Positions 1 to 14,400 of a stretch of 64,000 nucleotides of DNA are shown here, piece after piece (positions within the stretch are counted from its first letter, which is position 1; each line of letters begins with the position of its first letter). Location: NCBI GenBank assembly GCA_947359465.1, contig OX375879.1, forward strand, positions 89,007,578-89,071,577, written 5' to 3'. The position numbers and the translations under genes are program-made. Below the pieces are notes generated by a model that worked only from the letters and a program-made list of their open reading frames with translations, was not told where the DNA came from and did no database searches. This DNA comes from Metellina segmentata. Its lineage: Eukaryota; Arthropoda; Arachnida; Araneae; Tetragnathidae.

Positions 1-560
1 TAGCCATTGCGAATGATCTCAACTCAGCACCAGTATAGTTTGTCTTGTTGCAAGGAAGAACCAACTGGAAATCCGCCTTGGCAAAGTATGTGCAGTCCAC
101 CTCAAGGGCATCCAAACAGGGCTGTCTACAGATGTCAGGCATGTCAATTCTGTTGCCAATTTTTTTTACGTGGTTTAAAAAAGTTATTTGAGTTTTTAGT
201 CTGCTTATTGCGGGATCATACCCCCGCCATTAGCTGTTACCATTTCTAAGCAATTTCTCGCTGAGAATAAGGGTAGCCCTGTCTCAACGATCAGATAGTG
301 GTTATATGCCACTCTGAAATTCCAAAGATTGAATTGAAGTAGATTTTGCTCCACCAGTGATTAAACACAGAGCACAATTTTGAACAACATTGAGCTTAGC
401 AAGAGTGTTGGCACAAGCCGTAACCAAAAGTTTGGAACCACAGTCAATGATGGGCCTAACATAAGATTTATAGGTGTTAGCAAGGACCTCTTGAGCTCTT
501 GAGTTGAACCCCAACGAATTCCCACAATTCTCTTCATTAAATTCATTTGCTTATGCACTT
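1..560 (-). pseudogene. Non-LTR retrotransposon RT/RNase H remnant (jockey-like)
   Basis: On the minus strand two overlapping frames between 558 and 302 give MNLMKRIVGIRWGS followed, after a frameshift, by AQEVLANTYKSYVRPIID and LNVVQNCALCLITGG. This is the thumb region just after the reverse transcriptase core of jockey-type elements. Further left, LEVDCTYFAKADF may be the end of a decayed RNase H-like segment. Frames are broken repeatedly and no YADD core is present. The element is cut by the window edge. Confidence 0.65.
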
Positions 561-2406
561 GATCTCTTGAAAAAAACTGACAACTAGGTTAAAACTAAGA
601 TATTCCTAGCAGAGTCAAATAAAATCTAAGTATAATTTAGATTAAAAATATATAGCTGGTTGCTGATATTTTTTCTCATAGCAGGGGCTCAATCTATATT
701 GTTTGCTGTAGCTGAATGTTATAGATTAAATCAGGTTATGAGGATTTAAATCAAGTGATTTTTATTAAAAAATAAATTATTTAAATTTCATTTTTCTTTC
801 AGTTATGTTTAATAATATTGAAAATGAAACAACTGAACAAGATGCATGTTATTTTATTGAAATTAGTTCAGGACTTGGCTCATACTGAGATCACGTCAAA
901 ATTATATTAAAAATCATCCTCCCTTTGGAGACGCTAAATTACAGTATTTGCCGATTGGGATCATAATTACCAGACAAGTATTTCCATCTTGGGCCATTTA
1001 CCAATAGGTGCAACTCATAAGCCAATGTTAGTTTTGTTTTAAACATTCCATGTGGTTAAATTGCACAGTGCCAATTTTAAACCATTCATCATGTGACAGT
1101 GTAGAAGCTCACTTTGTACCTTTGTATCTTGCCTTTTTTTAAGATGTTCTAGTTATTTATTTAGTACTATAGTCATGTTCATAAAAATACAAAGACACTT
1201 ATCTCCAGTTTCCTTTCAACTAAATATTTATAATTGACAATTTGAATAGTTTCGGTTTTTTTTTGTGTAATATATTGGTTAATTTTTATTTCAATTTATT
1301 GGGACATTTCATGCAGTGATTCCTGCTACTTACATTGCTATAATAATTATTCAATACTTATGAAATGGAAATTTGGAATGTAAAAGCTAATTCATTCTTC
1401 TGATAATTAAGTATGTTGAGAAATTCCATTGAAATTGCATGTTCTGTGGGATACTATTACATTTGTTCTATGCTGTTCATAGAGAAAAGTTTAATTTTTT
1501 TTGTTTAAAATATGAACACTTTTTTTGTGTTTTGAATGTCCCCATGAAAAACTTGTCAATGCTCAAAGAATCTGAAAAATAGACATACATGATTTCAAAT
1601 ATATGCATTTTCATGTCTCATTTTTCGCTGTTAACGTACAAAAAACAATATTTTCACCAATAAGTTATTTTTGCATGATAAAAATTGAGAGGTACTTTTT
1701 CAAGACGTAGAACTTTTATTTAATTTTCTCAAAACCAACTCTTGAATCAATTAATTAATTTATATCACAATAATTGAAGTAATTCAAAATATTTTATCCA
1801 TATATGACAAATATATAATGTCAAAAAATTCTGTAGGATTGAAAAAATTCGTGTCGGTGGGATCTGGCAACTTTACTTAACTGGGTTCAAAATTTTTCAT
1901 GTCACTGGTTATGGCTTAAACTAAAAGTAATCTAAGCCATTTGAAATTAAGATGGAAAAACATTGCTCATGCTTGATTGACTCATTGCACTGTTCTATTT
2001 ACTCTATCATGTGATTTACTTAGCTAATTCCTCTTGTGTTTTAATCTTTAGAAAATTTATAAGCTATAATTCCTAGTACAATTAATGTTTTATGTAAAAA
2101 ATATTAATGTTTAAATAAATCAAAACTATCTACATACTACACTGTAATTTGCATGCTGCATGCCCAACTACTTTAAACTTTAGAGTTAAGGTATTAATTA
2201 AAATCCTAAAAATCCAATATAAATTTTTAAAAATCTGATTTAAATCAAATAAATCCAAAGATTTTTATTTTTTTTTTTAATCATGATTTTTTTATACCCT
2301 GGATTAAATGCATACCAAGCACATAGATTCCAAACTTTTTCATTTAATGCAATATACTGAATTTAATTATTGAGAGCAAGAATTTTGCAACTAGATTTAA
2401 TCTCAC
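561..2406. other. AT-rich intronic sequence
   Basis: No convincing gene or repeat structure is visible. The acceptor-like TCTATTTTTCAG on the minus strand near 1576 precedes a short open frame but has no clear donor. A small palindrome GCATGCTGCATGC lies near 2150. Confidence 0.5.
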
Positions 2407-2477
2407 CATATATCACCTGACATTTTTCATAAAATGCTGGGTGGTTTGAAAATAGCAGCAGACAGCAAAGTACTGTT
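2407..2477 (-). CDS. Host gene exon 11 (last exon seen)
   Basis: The acceptor TTATTGCTTTGTAG opens a frame reading TVLCCLLLFSNHPAFYEKCQ, then VIY and one base. The donor is TATG|GTGAGA at 2406; an alternative donor CAG|GTGATA at 2416 would stop the exon after KCQ. The one-base start fits phase 2 from exon 10. The motif CCLLLF...FYEKCQVIYG is the part that most reminded me of MEI1. Exons for the rest of the protein were not found between here and the left edge, so they probably lie outside the window. Confidence 0.6.
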
Positions 2478-5400
2478 CTACAAAGCAATAATAAAAAATT
2501 ACATTAGAAATGGGTAAAATACTACACATGCATTTGAAATTTTAGAAAAATATTTTACATAGTTAAACTGAAGAATAAGTTTTTTTCAAATATAATGTAT
2601 AAAGTAATTTTTGATAAACTTTAATATAAGACATGAAAGCAAAATTTAATTACATACATAAACATGATTTGTTTCGAATGTACCTCAAAACATTTTTTTA
2701 GTCACTCTATTCATTTAACTTAAGCTGTTACTTCTTCAAAAATATTATTTCATAGCATTAATTGCACTTAGTTGTATAAAAATTAACATTTTACCATACA
2801 ACTAATTTATATCCTTTATTCTATTCTATTCTAGTGAAACTAAAACATTTAGGAATGAAAGCTGTCAAAATTTTAAGTCCATGACTTATAACATCCTTAC
2901 AAAAGTCAATTGGAAAAAGCTCCACTACAGCAAATATTCCACAATTAAATAAAACTATCATTATATCTCCTAAAAATATGTATTAAAGTAATGCTGCTTA
3001 AAAATGTTAAATACTTGCACTTAAAAGTTATTTGTTAAGATGAATTTTAATTCATTTATCATACTAAAAAATACAAAAAATTTGGAGTTCTTATATTTAT
3101 TAAAAAAGAAATATAATTATAAAAGATTTTCAATACGAAAATGATACTAACTCTGTCAAAAGTTCATTTTTTCCTGATACAACTTCAAATAACAATTCTG
3201 TAAAAGTAGCATATTAATTATAGTGAAATTAATTTGAACAGAATGAAATTTTTAATAAAATTAAAAAGAATAAAAACTATGTGTGAAAAAATATACACAT
3301 ATTTAAATTTACAATTTTTAAATTCTGAAAAGGAAGTTACTCCCATCTCAACAGGAAAAACAATTTAAAAATTTGTAGTTTAGTGCACATAAGCAATTGT
3401 ATAAACACAATGTATTTCTTGCATGATACATCACAGCGATACCTTAAAATGGAGTTTATTGCATTTTTGATACCTTACTCTAATTGGTGTTAACCAATCT
3501 ACCACTATTTTTATTTGGAGGTGTTGGAATTGTATTCCAAGAATAAGAGTCAACTAATGTTCATGTTCAAATACATGAATCACTGGAGAAACACTACTGA
3601 TGCATATATTTAGCAAGACACAAAATGCCTCTCATACAGTGAGTTTTCATTAAAAAAAATAAATAAAAATAATAATAATAATAATAAAAACTACCTTTAA
3701 AATAGAAAATTTAAATTTCAACCTATTATTAAAATGAAAAAAAGTGTTTCACATTGTATTCTTTATATTTTATGACATACTCATTTTAACAATGTGTAAA
3801 TAAATAATTGGTAACACTATTGGTTCCAATCACAGATACTATCCATTTTTACCCAGAATTCAAAAAATACTTTTGCAGAGGCTATAATTATTTGATCACC
3901 CACTAAATATCTAACCATACTTACTCATTATAAAGAATAAATAGTTTTTCTATTTTAATGAAATACTTCCAAGTGAAGCAGAAGCCCTCTGCATTAAAAA
4001 TAAATTATGGAATATTGAAGAACTAAAAATTATTTTGGAAACGAATTTGCAAGGTTAGTAGAATTGGAAATGTATTTTTTATGTTCACAAAAATTTCATT
4101 GTTGCTTTTCTCAAAGTACATAACATCAATTCTCAATGTTATGCCTACCACTGAAAGATATTTTTTATTGATAGTTCAAGAGAGTATACTATCTGCATCT
4201 GGCTCAAATTTGTAAGTTTAAGCATTTTAAATTTAGAAGCAGAAAGGGTAATTTATCCCCAAACCATCAAAACTTTAAACGCGTTTTAGCAGAAACGTCA
4301 ATTTTCCAGATTCGCGCATTGGTGTGGAGGTAACGATATGATTTTTGAATTATAGTGTTCAATATTTCACCTGTCAAGTGAATAACTCACATTAAAATCA
4401 TCAAGCATGTTCATACTTGGGTTGTTTGAATAAACAACTGTCAATTTCTTTTATCAGAACAAATTTTCGAAATTTAAACAATTTGTAGTCACTTTCATTT
4501 AACATCAGTAATGATAACCTACAGTAGATCTGACTGTCGAAATGAAGCTTGTTTTCTGCAATTTTTGATAGCGATAAAGTATTTTTAATATTTAACTAAA
4601 TGCAGTTTAAATTTGTGAATTTTGTACTGTCAAAGGTTAAATTAGCATCTTAAAAAATTAATTTTATCCCATCCAAAAATTTCTGAGCGTTACAAGGTAC
4701 AAACCAAGAACTGGGAAATATAATTGTATTCCTGTTTAAAAATAAGATCTAAAATATCCAAGCATTTTGAGCAAATACTTTCTTTTAAAATGTACAGTAC
4801 TCTCAGGGGAAATTGACAACAAATTTTTTTGTTCCTAAAATTCAGTGTGTATTTGCTTTTTGTTGTTATTGACAAATAATGTTCAATTCTAAAATCATAT
4901 ATAAAAATGAAAACAAAAGTGCCGCGATGTGCCGTTGCCAATCCGTAGCTTAGTGGTAGAAATGCCAAAAATTGATGTGACCAATGAAGTCATTGGCCTC
5001 GTAGCAGCCTGCGAGCTGTAGAAGGTATAGGTTCAATTCCAATTTGTAAACACGTGATCTGAGTGTCTTTTTAGTTTTTCTCTTATTTGTCAACGGTCCG
5101 TCAGTTAGTATTAATTGATTCAACCCACCTCATGCATTTTATTCAAGGATCCGTTGTTAAATTTCCCACGTTATACCACAAAATAAGCAAAACGTTTTTC
5201 CAAGTACAGTAAGCAATACATGACCGACAATGATGTTTCATGCTCTTAATTGTTCTAGGAAGAATTTTAGAACCTCCTGCAGGGTTTGGGAAGGTGGAAT
5301 GCCCAATGAAATTCAGGCCCGGGAAGTATGCTGAACAATCTTGCATCATTAAAATGTTTTTATTCAGACTGACTTCATCCCGCCTTGAAAATTCGAGGTC

Positions 5401-8400
5401 ATATATGTTGTGTTGCTCCAGCGCGACGGTAATTAAAATACATACCTACCTCGAAGTCCTATTTATACTAAAAAATATATATTTATTTATTTTGATTCTC
5501 GATTTTACTACAAAAAATACCGATTTTTTTCCCAATGTTGTTGCTCGCATCGACCTTAAAATGATTTCATTTTAAGGTCGATGGTTGCTCGAGTGTAACG
5601 TGTTAATTAAAATAATTAACTAACTTTCCTAATAAGCTTTTCATTTGCTGCCATCAACCATGCTAGCATCTGAAGTCACATGATGTCATGCAGACAAATT
5701 TACATCCAACATGATTGGTTGTCTGGGACTCTAGTCTGGGGTTTTATGGTGCTAGGGCCGGCCAGATTTGGCGATACTGGCTTAAAATTCAGACACAAGA
5801 CTTACATATCAATTAATACACATGCACACAATGAAGGTTTTACTGACACAGAAGAGAGAAAAAAAACCTAGTGATGAATGGATCTGACAGGAATCGACCC
5901 TGTGAAGCCTAGAACTCGAAGGTTGCTAATTAAATAGTTGCAAAATTCATATTGCGAGTATTTAATCGAGTGGTACCATTCTTTTATTTGAAGGCTGACG
6001 TTTGAAGAAAATTTACATATAATTTTCAGTATGGATAGCTGAAAAGACAAGTTTGTATCACATTTAAATAATAATAAATTGAAATTACCGGGGACGTTTT
6101 CATCAATCAACTTTTGTGCATGACTTTCAGCAGATGGTGAAAATGAAAGAATTTGACAGACACAATGAACGATAGCCACTTGAAATGCACATTCAGTTGA
6201 AATAAGAATTTTTTTAGTAACGCAAGCAAAGCTAACGTCACCACTTGGATTTTCAAAGAGTGAATGGATTCTTTTCGTATCTTTATGGATGAAAATCTTT
6301 AGCAAAGCTAGATAAAAACAATTTAATCAGACATTATAAAGTAAAAAAATTACTATTCAAGTACAACTGCAGCAAAAGAAAATCCCTCTTGAATCGTGCT
6401 TCGTTTATGATAAAGGTAAAATCAGAAGTACCAAGTTTCATAGTTACTTTACATAGCGAATAATGGTATAATGTCATCTATAAATTTATTCGCATAAAAT
6501 TTGTATAAGGAGCTATATTCATATAAAATCGAGTATAAATTTCATAATTTCTAATGACCAACACATTTTTGACTCCAAACTTAAACCTGTAAAATATTGT
6601 TGGATATTTAATTTCAAGTCATTTAGTACAGCAGTTTCTCGGTTGAGTCTGGATTTTAAGTTGCGGATTATCGTCCAAATGTCAAATCAATTTTCTGAAC
6701 GTTTCCTCATATCTACCGAGATATTATCCGACCCCACCGATGATATTTTTTGTTACTGTTAGAGAACTGAAAACAATGTTTCTTTTAAAAATGCTGTTTA
6801 GGAAGCAATATTAACTATGAAATTAGTATTCGAAGAAACATGAATTGCAAGCCTTTTGTTTTTTGATGAGATTCGATTTTGTAGGACTTTTTAGGAAATA
6901 AAGTAAATTTTTGTTTTTATAAATTTCCAGGAGACGTCTTCCTTTGTACATTTGAATTTATTGTAGTATGAACGATACTGGAATAAAGAGGGTGTTCAGT
7001 TTTTTGACAGTTGATGTGTCTTTAAAAGAACACAAAACTTACCTTTAAATCTATAGCTTAAATTATTAAATGTCCAAAGAAAGCGGAAAACATTTATGGA
7101 TTGCTAGTACACTCTATAACAAAACAAAAAAAAAATCGACGCACCAAGGAATCATCCGATCGCTTTGAAATTTCGTATGCAAAAATGTTTTGACCAAATA
7201 TGCAAATGATTAAAATTTGGTGTCCAATGAATGAATAGTGCGATCTCCAGCACATCGAAACTGCGCATCCAGCAGATGTATATAAGGAGTTGTTCTTGAA
7301 CTGTTATAAAAAATTTCTGCTGCATTGCGATTTAGGATACCTTTCAACGACTGAAAAAATGCCTCGCCGCAGGATTCGAGCTCATTACGAGCAACTTTCA
7401 GAGTTTGAAAGAGGTCGTATCATTGGATTGAAAGAGGCAGGTTGGGCAAATCGGAGAATCGCTCGTCATGTGAGTCGAAGCGATGCGGCGATTAGAAGAT
7501 GCTGGCAAGAGTGGGTGGACAATGGCAGATTTCAGCGGCATGATAGTAGCGGTCGACGTATTGCCACAACAGATCGCGAGGACAGAGTGATTTTCAGATC
7601 AGCTGTCACAGCGCCTTATTCATCGCTATCGACCATCAGTCGTGCGACCCTCACACGAGTGTCCACCATGACCATTCACAGACGGCTTAGAGAGCGAAAT
7701 CTACGCTCGTACCGAACGTTACGCCACCTGCCACTCACGCCTACGCACTGTCGAACCATATTACAGTGGTGCTTGGGTCGATCAGGCTGGAATGATGCTG
7801 ACTGGGGACGTATAGTCTTTAGCGACGAATCCCGCTTCCAACTGTGTCCTGACGATCATCGAAGACGTGTTTGGAGACGCCCAGGGCAGCGTGCCGATCC
7901 TGCTTTCACTATTGCACGCCACACGGGCCCTCAACAAGGAGTTATAGTCTGGGGTGCCATTTCCCTTGATAGTCGGACCCCTTTGGTCGTCATTAGAGGT
8001 ACACTTACTGCACAGCGGTACGTTAACGACATTATGAGACCTGTTTTGCTACCGTTCCTTTCGCAGTACCCTGGGCTTATTTTTCAGCAAGACAATACCA
8101 GACCACATACGGCACGTGTTGCTATGAACTGTCTTCAAGCTTGTCAAACACTTCCTTGGCCAGCCAGATCACTAGATCTCTCTCCTATCGAGCATGTCTG
8201 GGATATGTTGGAAGGCGACTGCATCCGGTAGGGAATGTTAATGACGTAGTTCGACAATTGGAGCAAATTTGGCATGAAATACCGCAGGAAACCATCCGGG
8301 AGCTTTATCGGTCTATGCTACGCCGTGTGGCAGCTTGCATCCAGGCTAGAGGCGGGTCAACACCTTATTGAGCTCGTTGCTGTAACTCTGAAATAAATCA

Positions 8401-11400
8401 TTCAATTGTTCTGAAATTTTAATCATTTTCTATTCTGCACATAATTTTCCTATCCACCAATTTTTGTCTCCATCGGACAACTCCTTCTTAGTGCGTCGAT
8501 TTTTTTTGTTATAGAGTGTATATTATTCGCTACAATGTACTTCTTTTCATGCTGGTGTGTTAATTTTATAATGTGGAATATAGATAAGGAAGATTGAAAG
8601 TTAGTTTAAACAAAGTCTGGGTGCAAATACCCTCCTGTATAGATCATCTGTCAGTCGTGGCGTAAGTAATGTCTAATGTAGCAGCCATTGTCCTATGGTA
8701 TCTGAATGAGTTATCTTGTGCAATTGATTTCCCATATGATCTGTATATTTGCTTGAGGTGGTGAGTCCTTACCATATATCCTATATATATTGTTCAGATT
8801 GTTGTCATAGTTCATTGCTTGAACAAAAGCAAAGTAATTAAGAAGCTTATATTAACACACCCAAAATCAAACTCTTTGTGAAATTTGTTCTGTAGCGTTG
8901 CTTTGGAATGCTGTTGGAAATGACGTCAAATAAGAATTATGCATGTTCGATTGAAAGACGTTTTTTAACGCTTCTCCCAGGAATAGACTAGATCGGGCTC
9001 TTTCCTACTTAGGAACAAATGTATCTCGAGCCTAGAGATGGGGGATAAAAAAAAAACATGTTCTGTTACACCTGTCCAAAAAGAACGGAACAGCCTGTTC
9101 CCACTTTTCCCACAAAACTTCTCCGTTCTTTTTATGAAAAGAAATATTGCAATTTTTTTCCACTTCGATTTTAATATTATGGGTTAAAATGGAAATTTTG
9201 TAACGAAAAAAGTTTCCCTTTTCTTAAATTTGTCAAGTTTGATAAAAAATTTCGAAAAATTTCGAAGTTCGAAACAGTTGTTCATCTTACAGTTCTTGAA
9301 TAACTCTGTTTCTTGTTGATTTATTTACCCGTTATCGATCCATCTCTGAAACTACTTCTTGTTCAGAAATTGATTCCTGCTCTCAAACTATTCCCAACTA
9401 CCCAAGATTTAAACCTGTTCTCCGTTCTAAGAGCTGTTCTCCGTTTTATAAGAGCGGTTTTCGATCTGATCTTCGCAGAGCGGTTTTCGATCTGCTCTCG
9501 CAGAGCTGTTCTCTACTGAACCTAACTCCGACGTTTGATGAATTTGTGAGAAGAATATCGTAATAATTGTGAAATTTTAAAATTGTTGGGCTATGACATG
9601 ATGGTGAAGAAGAACAGGGATCTGGGAGCACCAATCGCTACATAAGTAAAGGAATAAAGACACTAGCTATGCATGGTGGTGACAAATCCTACACATTCCT
9701 AAAGCTATTATTCAGCAGAGCAATGCCATCCGAACTGTCGACATTTTTTCTGTGAGCCATTTACCATTAATACCATTTACCACAAATACCATTAATTTCT
9801 TGGCCGGCTCGATAGCCCGATTTTACTCACATTGAACGCGTGTTGTGTATGATTGCTCGAAAATTCTTCCACATGTCATTTCCCGCAGTCACAACTGACG
9901 AATCGTTGATGAAAGTTGAATCTGAATGGATACGACATTCCACAGACCACCATTCAAAATATTTATGGGTCAAATTCTCACCGTGTGTAACCAGTTATAA
10001 CTGCTAAGTGGGGACACACGAATTATTGTTTTTATCATCTTCCTTTAAACCATACAGATCTTCAAATTAAATTATTTATACCTTGTTTTACATCTCTTCG
10101 CTCAAATGAATTTCATTGTTGGTGTAGCTTTTTCAATGAACGATAGTGAAATATCTTATCTTTATCATCAAATGAAACGGTTCAACATTATAGGTATCCA
10201 TATGAATTAAAGACTTGAAAATTAATTGCATTAACGTTTTCAAATATCTAAAAACTTGGTTAGTATAAATTTAGGTTCGAAAATAAAAACAGAATACCTA
10301 ATGAATTTTTCATTGCATCCTTCGTTTGTCCTTTTTTCAAGGTGCACAAAATTCCTTTCGCTATGAGAGAGTTTATAACACCCAATGTTCCTTCGTTCGT
10401 ACCAGAATCTGAAGAATACACCTGGAGAAAAACATAAGCTATCGCTGATCGAACCTCTTCTGATGAATCGGACATTGCACTTGCCAAGTTATGAAAAACT
10501 TGAGCTGAAATAATATTTAAAAATCAAATTAAAAAATTGTTTTACTTGACACTGCGACAAGAGTAGTTTTTTTTAAATGCTGAATTTCTGAAGGAAAAGA
10601 AAAGAAACCGAACAAAAACGTTAAAAAGAATAAAAAAAATTCAGAAGGGTCGGATAGGTTATTTTGGAAAGAGCTGGTGGAGCAAAATTTAAAGAAGAGA
10701 AGCGTTTCGTAGTTGTTTTTCATAGGATACTAAAATAACGCTGTCGTAAGGGTATTGTGCAAAATCTCCGTGACCTACTTTTTCATTATGTTAGGAATCA
10801 GAAATTACTAACTTTAGAAAAACGGTAACATTTGTTCTTTCATAGTGGAGGCTATTTGAGAAACAATGAAAAAACACATTTTACAGTTCCATATAACAAC
10901 TATAAGTACATTATTAGTATTTAAAAAGGATTCTGCTAAAAAAATATTACTTTTAACGTGTAATTTAAAAAAGATAGGAGAGTTCTCGAGAGTTTAGAAA
11001 AATCTAATGAAGCGTGGTTTTTCGTGCATGAGGGCGATAGGCAAATGAAGATTCAGTTATAGAGGAACAAAATTTGAATAGCATTCACATGAGAAGGTAC
11101 AGGGGTTGAAAAATAATTTGACTGCGCTTGGAAAAGTTAAATTTACTTTTGATAGAGTACATTGTTAAATGAAATGTTTAGTTTGTTGGATTGCTTGGAT
11201 TTCTTAAGTCTTCTATCATACATAAAAGCTATTTAAAATTTAATTCAGGGTGGAAGAAGAACGAGTCACCAGCAATAATTACCATAGTATACATGACATC
11301 AAAGATATTTGCCCTTTGAAAATGTGATGCGAAAATAATTAATAAATTTACACTATTTATATCTTATAAATACTATCTATGTGTTTTCAATAAATAAAAT

Positions 11401-14400
11401 GGATATACATTATTTCTATTGGAAACCTCACATTTCTATTTTAAAAAGTTTGATCTTCACTGCTTTTTGTTTTGTTTCTACGTATTACCGTTTAATATAG
11501 AAAAAAAACAGTGTTTTCAGGTTTAAAAAAACCTTTTATCAATTCCCAAACATGTACTACATATGTTTGGATGTATGTAGTACAACATATTTTTGAATAT
11601 ATGTATTATATGTACGCAACTTATTTAAAAAGAAAATCTTCATTTTTGCTCACACTCACTCAACTTAACGAAAAAATATTTATTAATTTATTGAAAAAAA
11701 TTCACACTTTTCATAATTTTCTATCATAATTTAATCTGTAGTGTAAATTTAGAAAACATTCGAATTAAAGTAATGAAAGGGTTATTTCCCACTCCGTCTC
11801 TGGTAACATAAAACGTTAAATAATATGTAGGCTAGTATTATTCAACAAAACAAACTTTGCTGTCATATTTTTTTCTTTGTATGATATTACAGTACTTGAA
11901 TTTAGCAAACAAACTTCCTATTTCTGTTTTAAGTGAGAAAGTTGAAATCGGCAGGGCGTTTTCCAATCTAGAGACTTAATAAGCATTCATGGTTTGCATC
12001 ATAGCGACATTTCAGTAATGCATTAGTTTTATGTACTATTCGTATGTAAATGCTTTGTATTGTTTTCAAGAGTCTACGTGTGCTTTTAATTATTTTTTAA
12101 TATGAGATACGTACAGGAATATTAAAATTCTTAAATCGTTTTTTATACATTGTGATACTAAGAATTTGAAGAAAATGATTTATATTATAAAGACTAAATT
12201 AATATTATTAAATATTTTTAATTATTGCTAGTTTCAACAAGAAAGTTTAATCCCCAACAATGTCGTAGGACCTTGTTATTAGACGCATTTTCTGTTGAAA
12301 ACATGAGACAGCATGTTTCAATGAGAAAGTGTTCCCCAAAGAAAATTTCAAAATTAGGAAAGTTTTAACTTACGTCTATGAGATAGAAGTAAGTAGGAAA
12401 TCTCTGGAAAAACTTGCAAGAGTCGGCCAAGTAAATGAAAACGTGGTAAACTTTGTAAATAATTTAGTTCCTCTTCAATCTGTAAGAATTTATTTAACTT
12501 ATTTCAAGTAATAATTTCTCTTGAAATCATAAAGAAATCATTTCAAGAAAGTCTATATTTATAGCCATAATATTAGAACACAAAAATGATTTGTAGTTGA
12601 AACAATCTATCCGCTTGAAACCTAATGAAAGAGGGAACCTTAAAAGGTTGTTAAGACGTATCGCCTATCTTTTAAACCGCGCTTTTAATTCATATAAAGA
12701 TCTGTCTTTGATATACATTCCATTCTTTTGATAACTTGATTTGTAATAATTTATCCCTCATTTTATGATAAATTCTTGTGTGCATAACTGAAGTGAGGAG
12801 ATGGTCTGAAATGAAAACAATACGTCATAAAATGCTTTACAGGTGATAATAAATGTATTTAGTTGACTGGTAACAATAAAGTAAGTTTAATTTCCTTCCA
12901 TACTTCATAGTTTATTTCACATATTCTTATTACATTAAAATAAAAAAGTTAGCAGTTAAGTAAGAGGCAAACCGTTTAATATTGAATTAAAAAAACTACT
13001 GAAACATGACGGGTGTCGAAGAAATTCAAAAATGGTGTGTCAAATGTTATGTAATTGAATTTTAAGGAATCAAAAGCAATATAGTGTAAGAGATGAACTG
13101 TTTTGGTGCACTGAATCATAAATCAGTCCAAAAGGAATTTGCATTTGCAATTGAAAGAAGGTAAGGTAATGATAATTTTAACAGAAAACATTTAAATTAT
13201 CACTTATAGTAAAAACAACAGAAAAGTAATCTCAATCGGTGTTTTTCTCAAACGTAATGACAAACAAAAATGCATTAAATAGTAAAAATATTATATATTC
13301 CTTTTAAACATTTTTTAACATTAATGAACAACATAAAGATAAACCATCTGATCGTCAATTTCTTAATCGTAGAAGCTTTTTGCTAAAGAGCTTCTTATAT
13401 CCTGCTGCTAAAGAGAGTAAAAATCAAGCTTGTTAAATCCAAAATCTTTTATGAATTTGCAACAAAGAGACAGCAATTAGAAAGGTATGTTGAGAGTTGT
13501 TGTTCTTCGGTTCTAAAGGTAAGTTTCATTTGAGACTTGACCTACTTTCAAAGGCGTCTTTAATGTGCTTAAATAAGCAGTTTACCCCTTTTTTTTCGTT
13601 AGCAAGATCTCTGTACGATGAAGACTAAACATCCTTCTTCTCCCCTATCTGGTTGAGTGCATAAAAATAATCGAAATCGCAGAACGTAGCTCCCTCTCGT
13701 GATTGTAGTATATATAAATTGCGTGTTGACAAGCATCACAGATGTGTCTAAGCGGAGATGCTGGCTGAATTCAATTCTTTATGAGAGCTCATCAGTCAGA
13801 ATTCTGAAAAGTTTGATGCATTCTATGATTACTCAAGACCCATTCAACAGCAGAGAAACATGTTAAGAATTCCATTCTTTTCTAACTAGAAAAGGAGGAA
13901 ACTGTTCTATTTGCAAGTTTCAGTATTTGCAGTTCCAATTTATTTTGTGAAGCAATAATTGATGAAAGCAATTTTTAATAAAAATGCGTTAATTGAATAC
14001 ATTTGTTTAAAAATCATCTGTCAAAATATATCCGCTGATTTCAAATGCCAAGTTGAACGAAAACAGGGAATAGAGAGTTTAGTTTAGCTTGATTCTTAAT
14101 AAATCGAACTCAATCAACAAGCAATTACATTAAAACCCTAAAATAAAAAAATCAAACATAGTAGTCGGGTTCCTTTTCTCATTGGAGTTTCCTACTCTTT
14201 TTGAAAAAGATGCCTGGTGCATTTCAAGTGACTAACGCGTTTCAATTCGGAGAAACAAGAATTACAAGGAACTTCAGAAAAAGGTTTTTAAATACGAAAT
14301 CGTGCAATTGCAATAACACATAATCTTTGATAACTGATACAAGGTTTTAAGACAACATGGATTTTTCTTAAAATTTCGCTATACTGTTCAAATGTTTTTT

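Noticed and set aside
1500..1580. Minus acceptor TCTATTTTTCAG with a short open frame SLSIDKFFMGTFK
   Set aside because: No usable donor and no similarity to the preceding exons; left uncalled.
4690..4968. 92-codon minus-strand frame, part of which (VLYILKESICSKCLDIL) looked like a terminal exon of the host gene
   Set aside because: Its acceptor is weak and ambiguous, and the exon at 3197 joins exon 9 in frame with a much better acceptor.
4935..5045. Functional tRNA gene
   Set aside because: Box A and box B are too far apart and no acceptor or anticodon stem can be drawn.
5400..5480. Minus-strand donor TTCGAG|GTAGGT after a TTTTTTAG acceptor
   Set aside because: The intervening 18 nt contain a stop, and the site lies in the tail of dispersed repeat A.
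12329..12511. 60-codon plus-strand frame
   Set aside because: It is the antisense shadow of host exon 7, which has proper splice sites on the minus strand.
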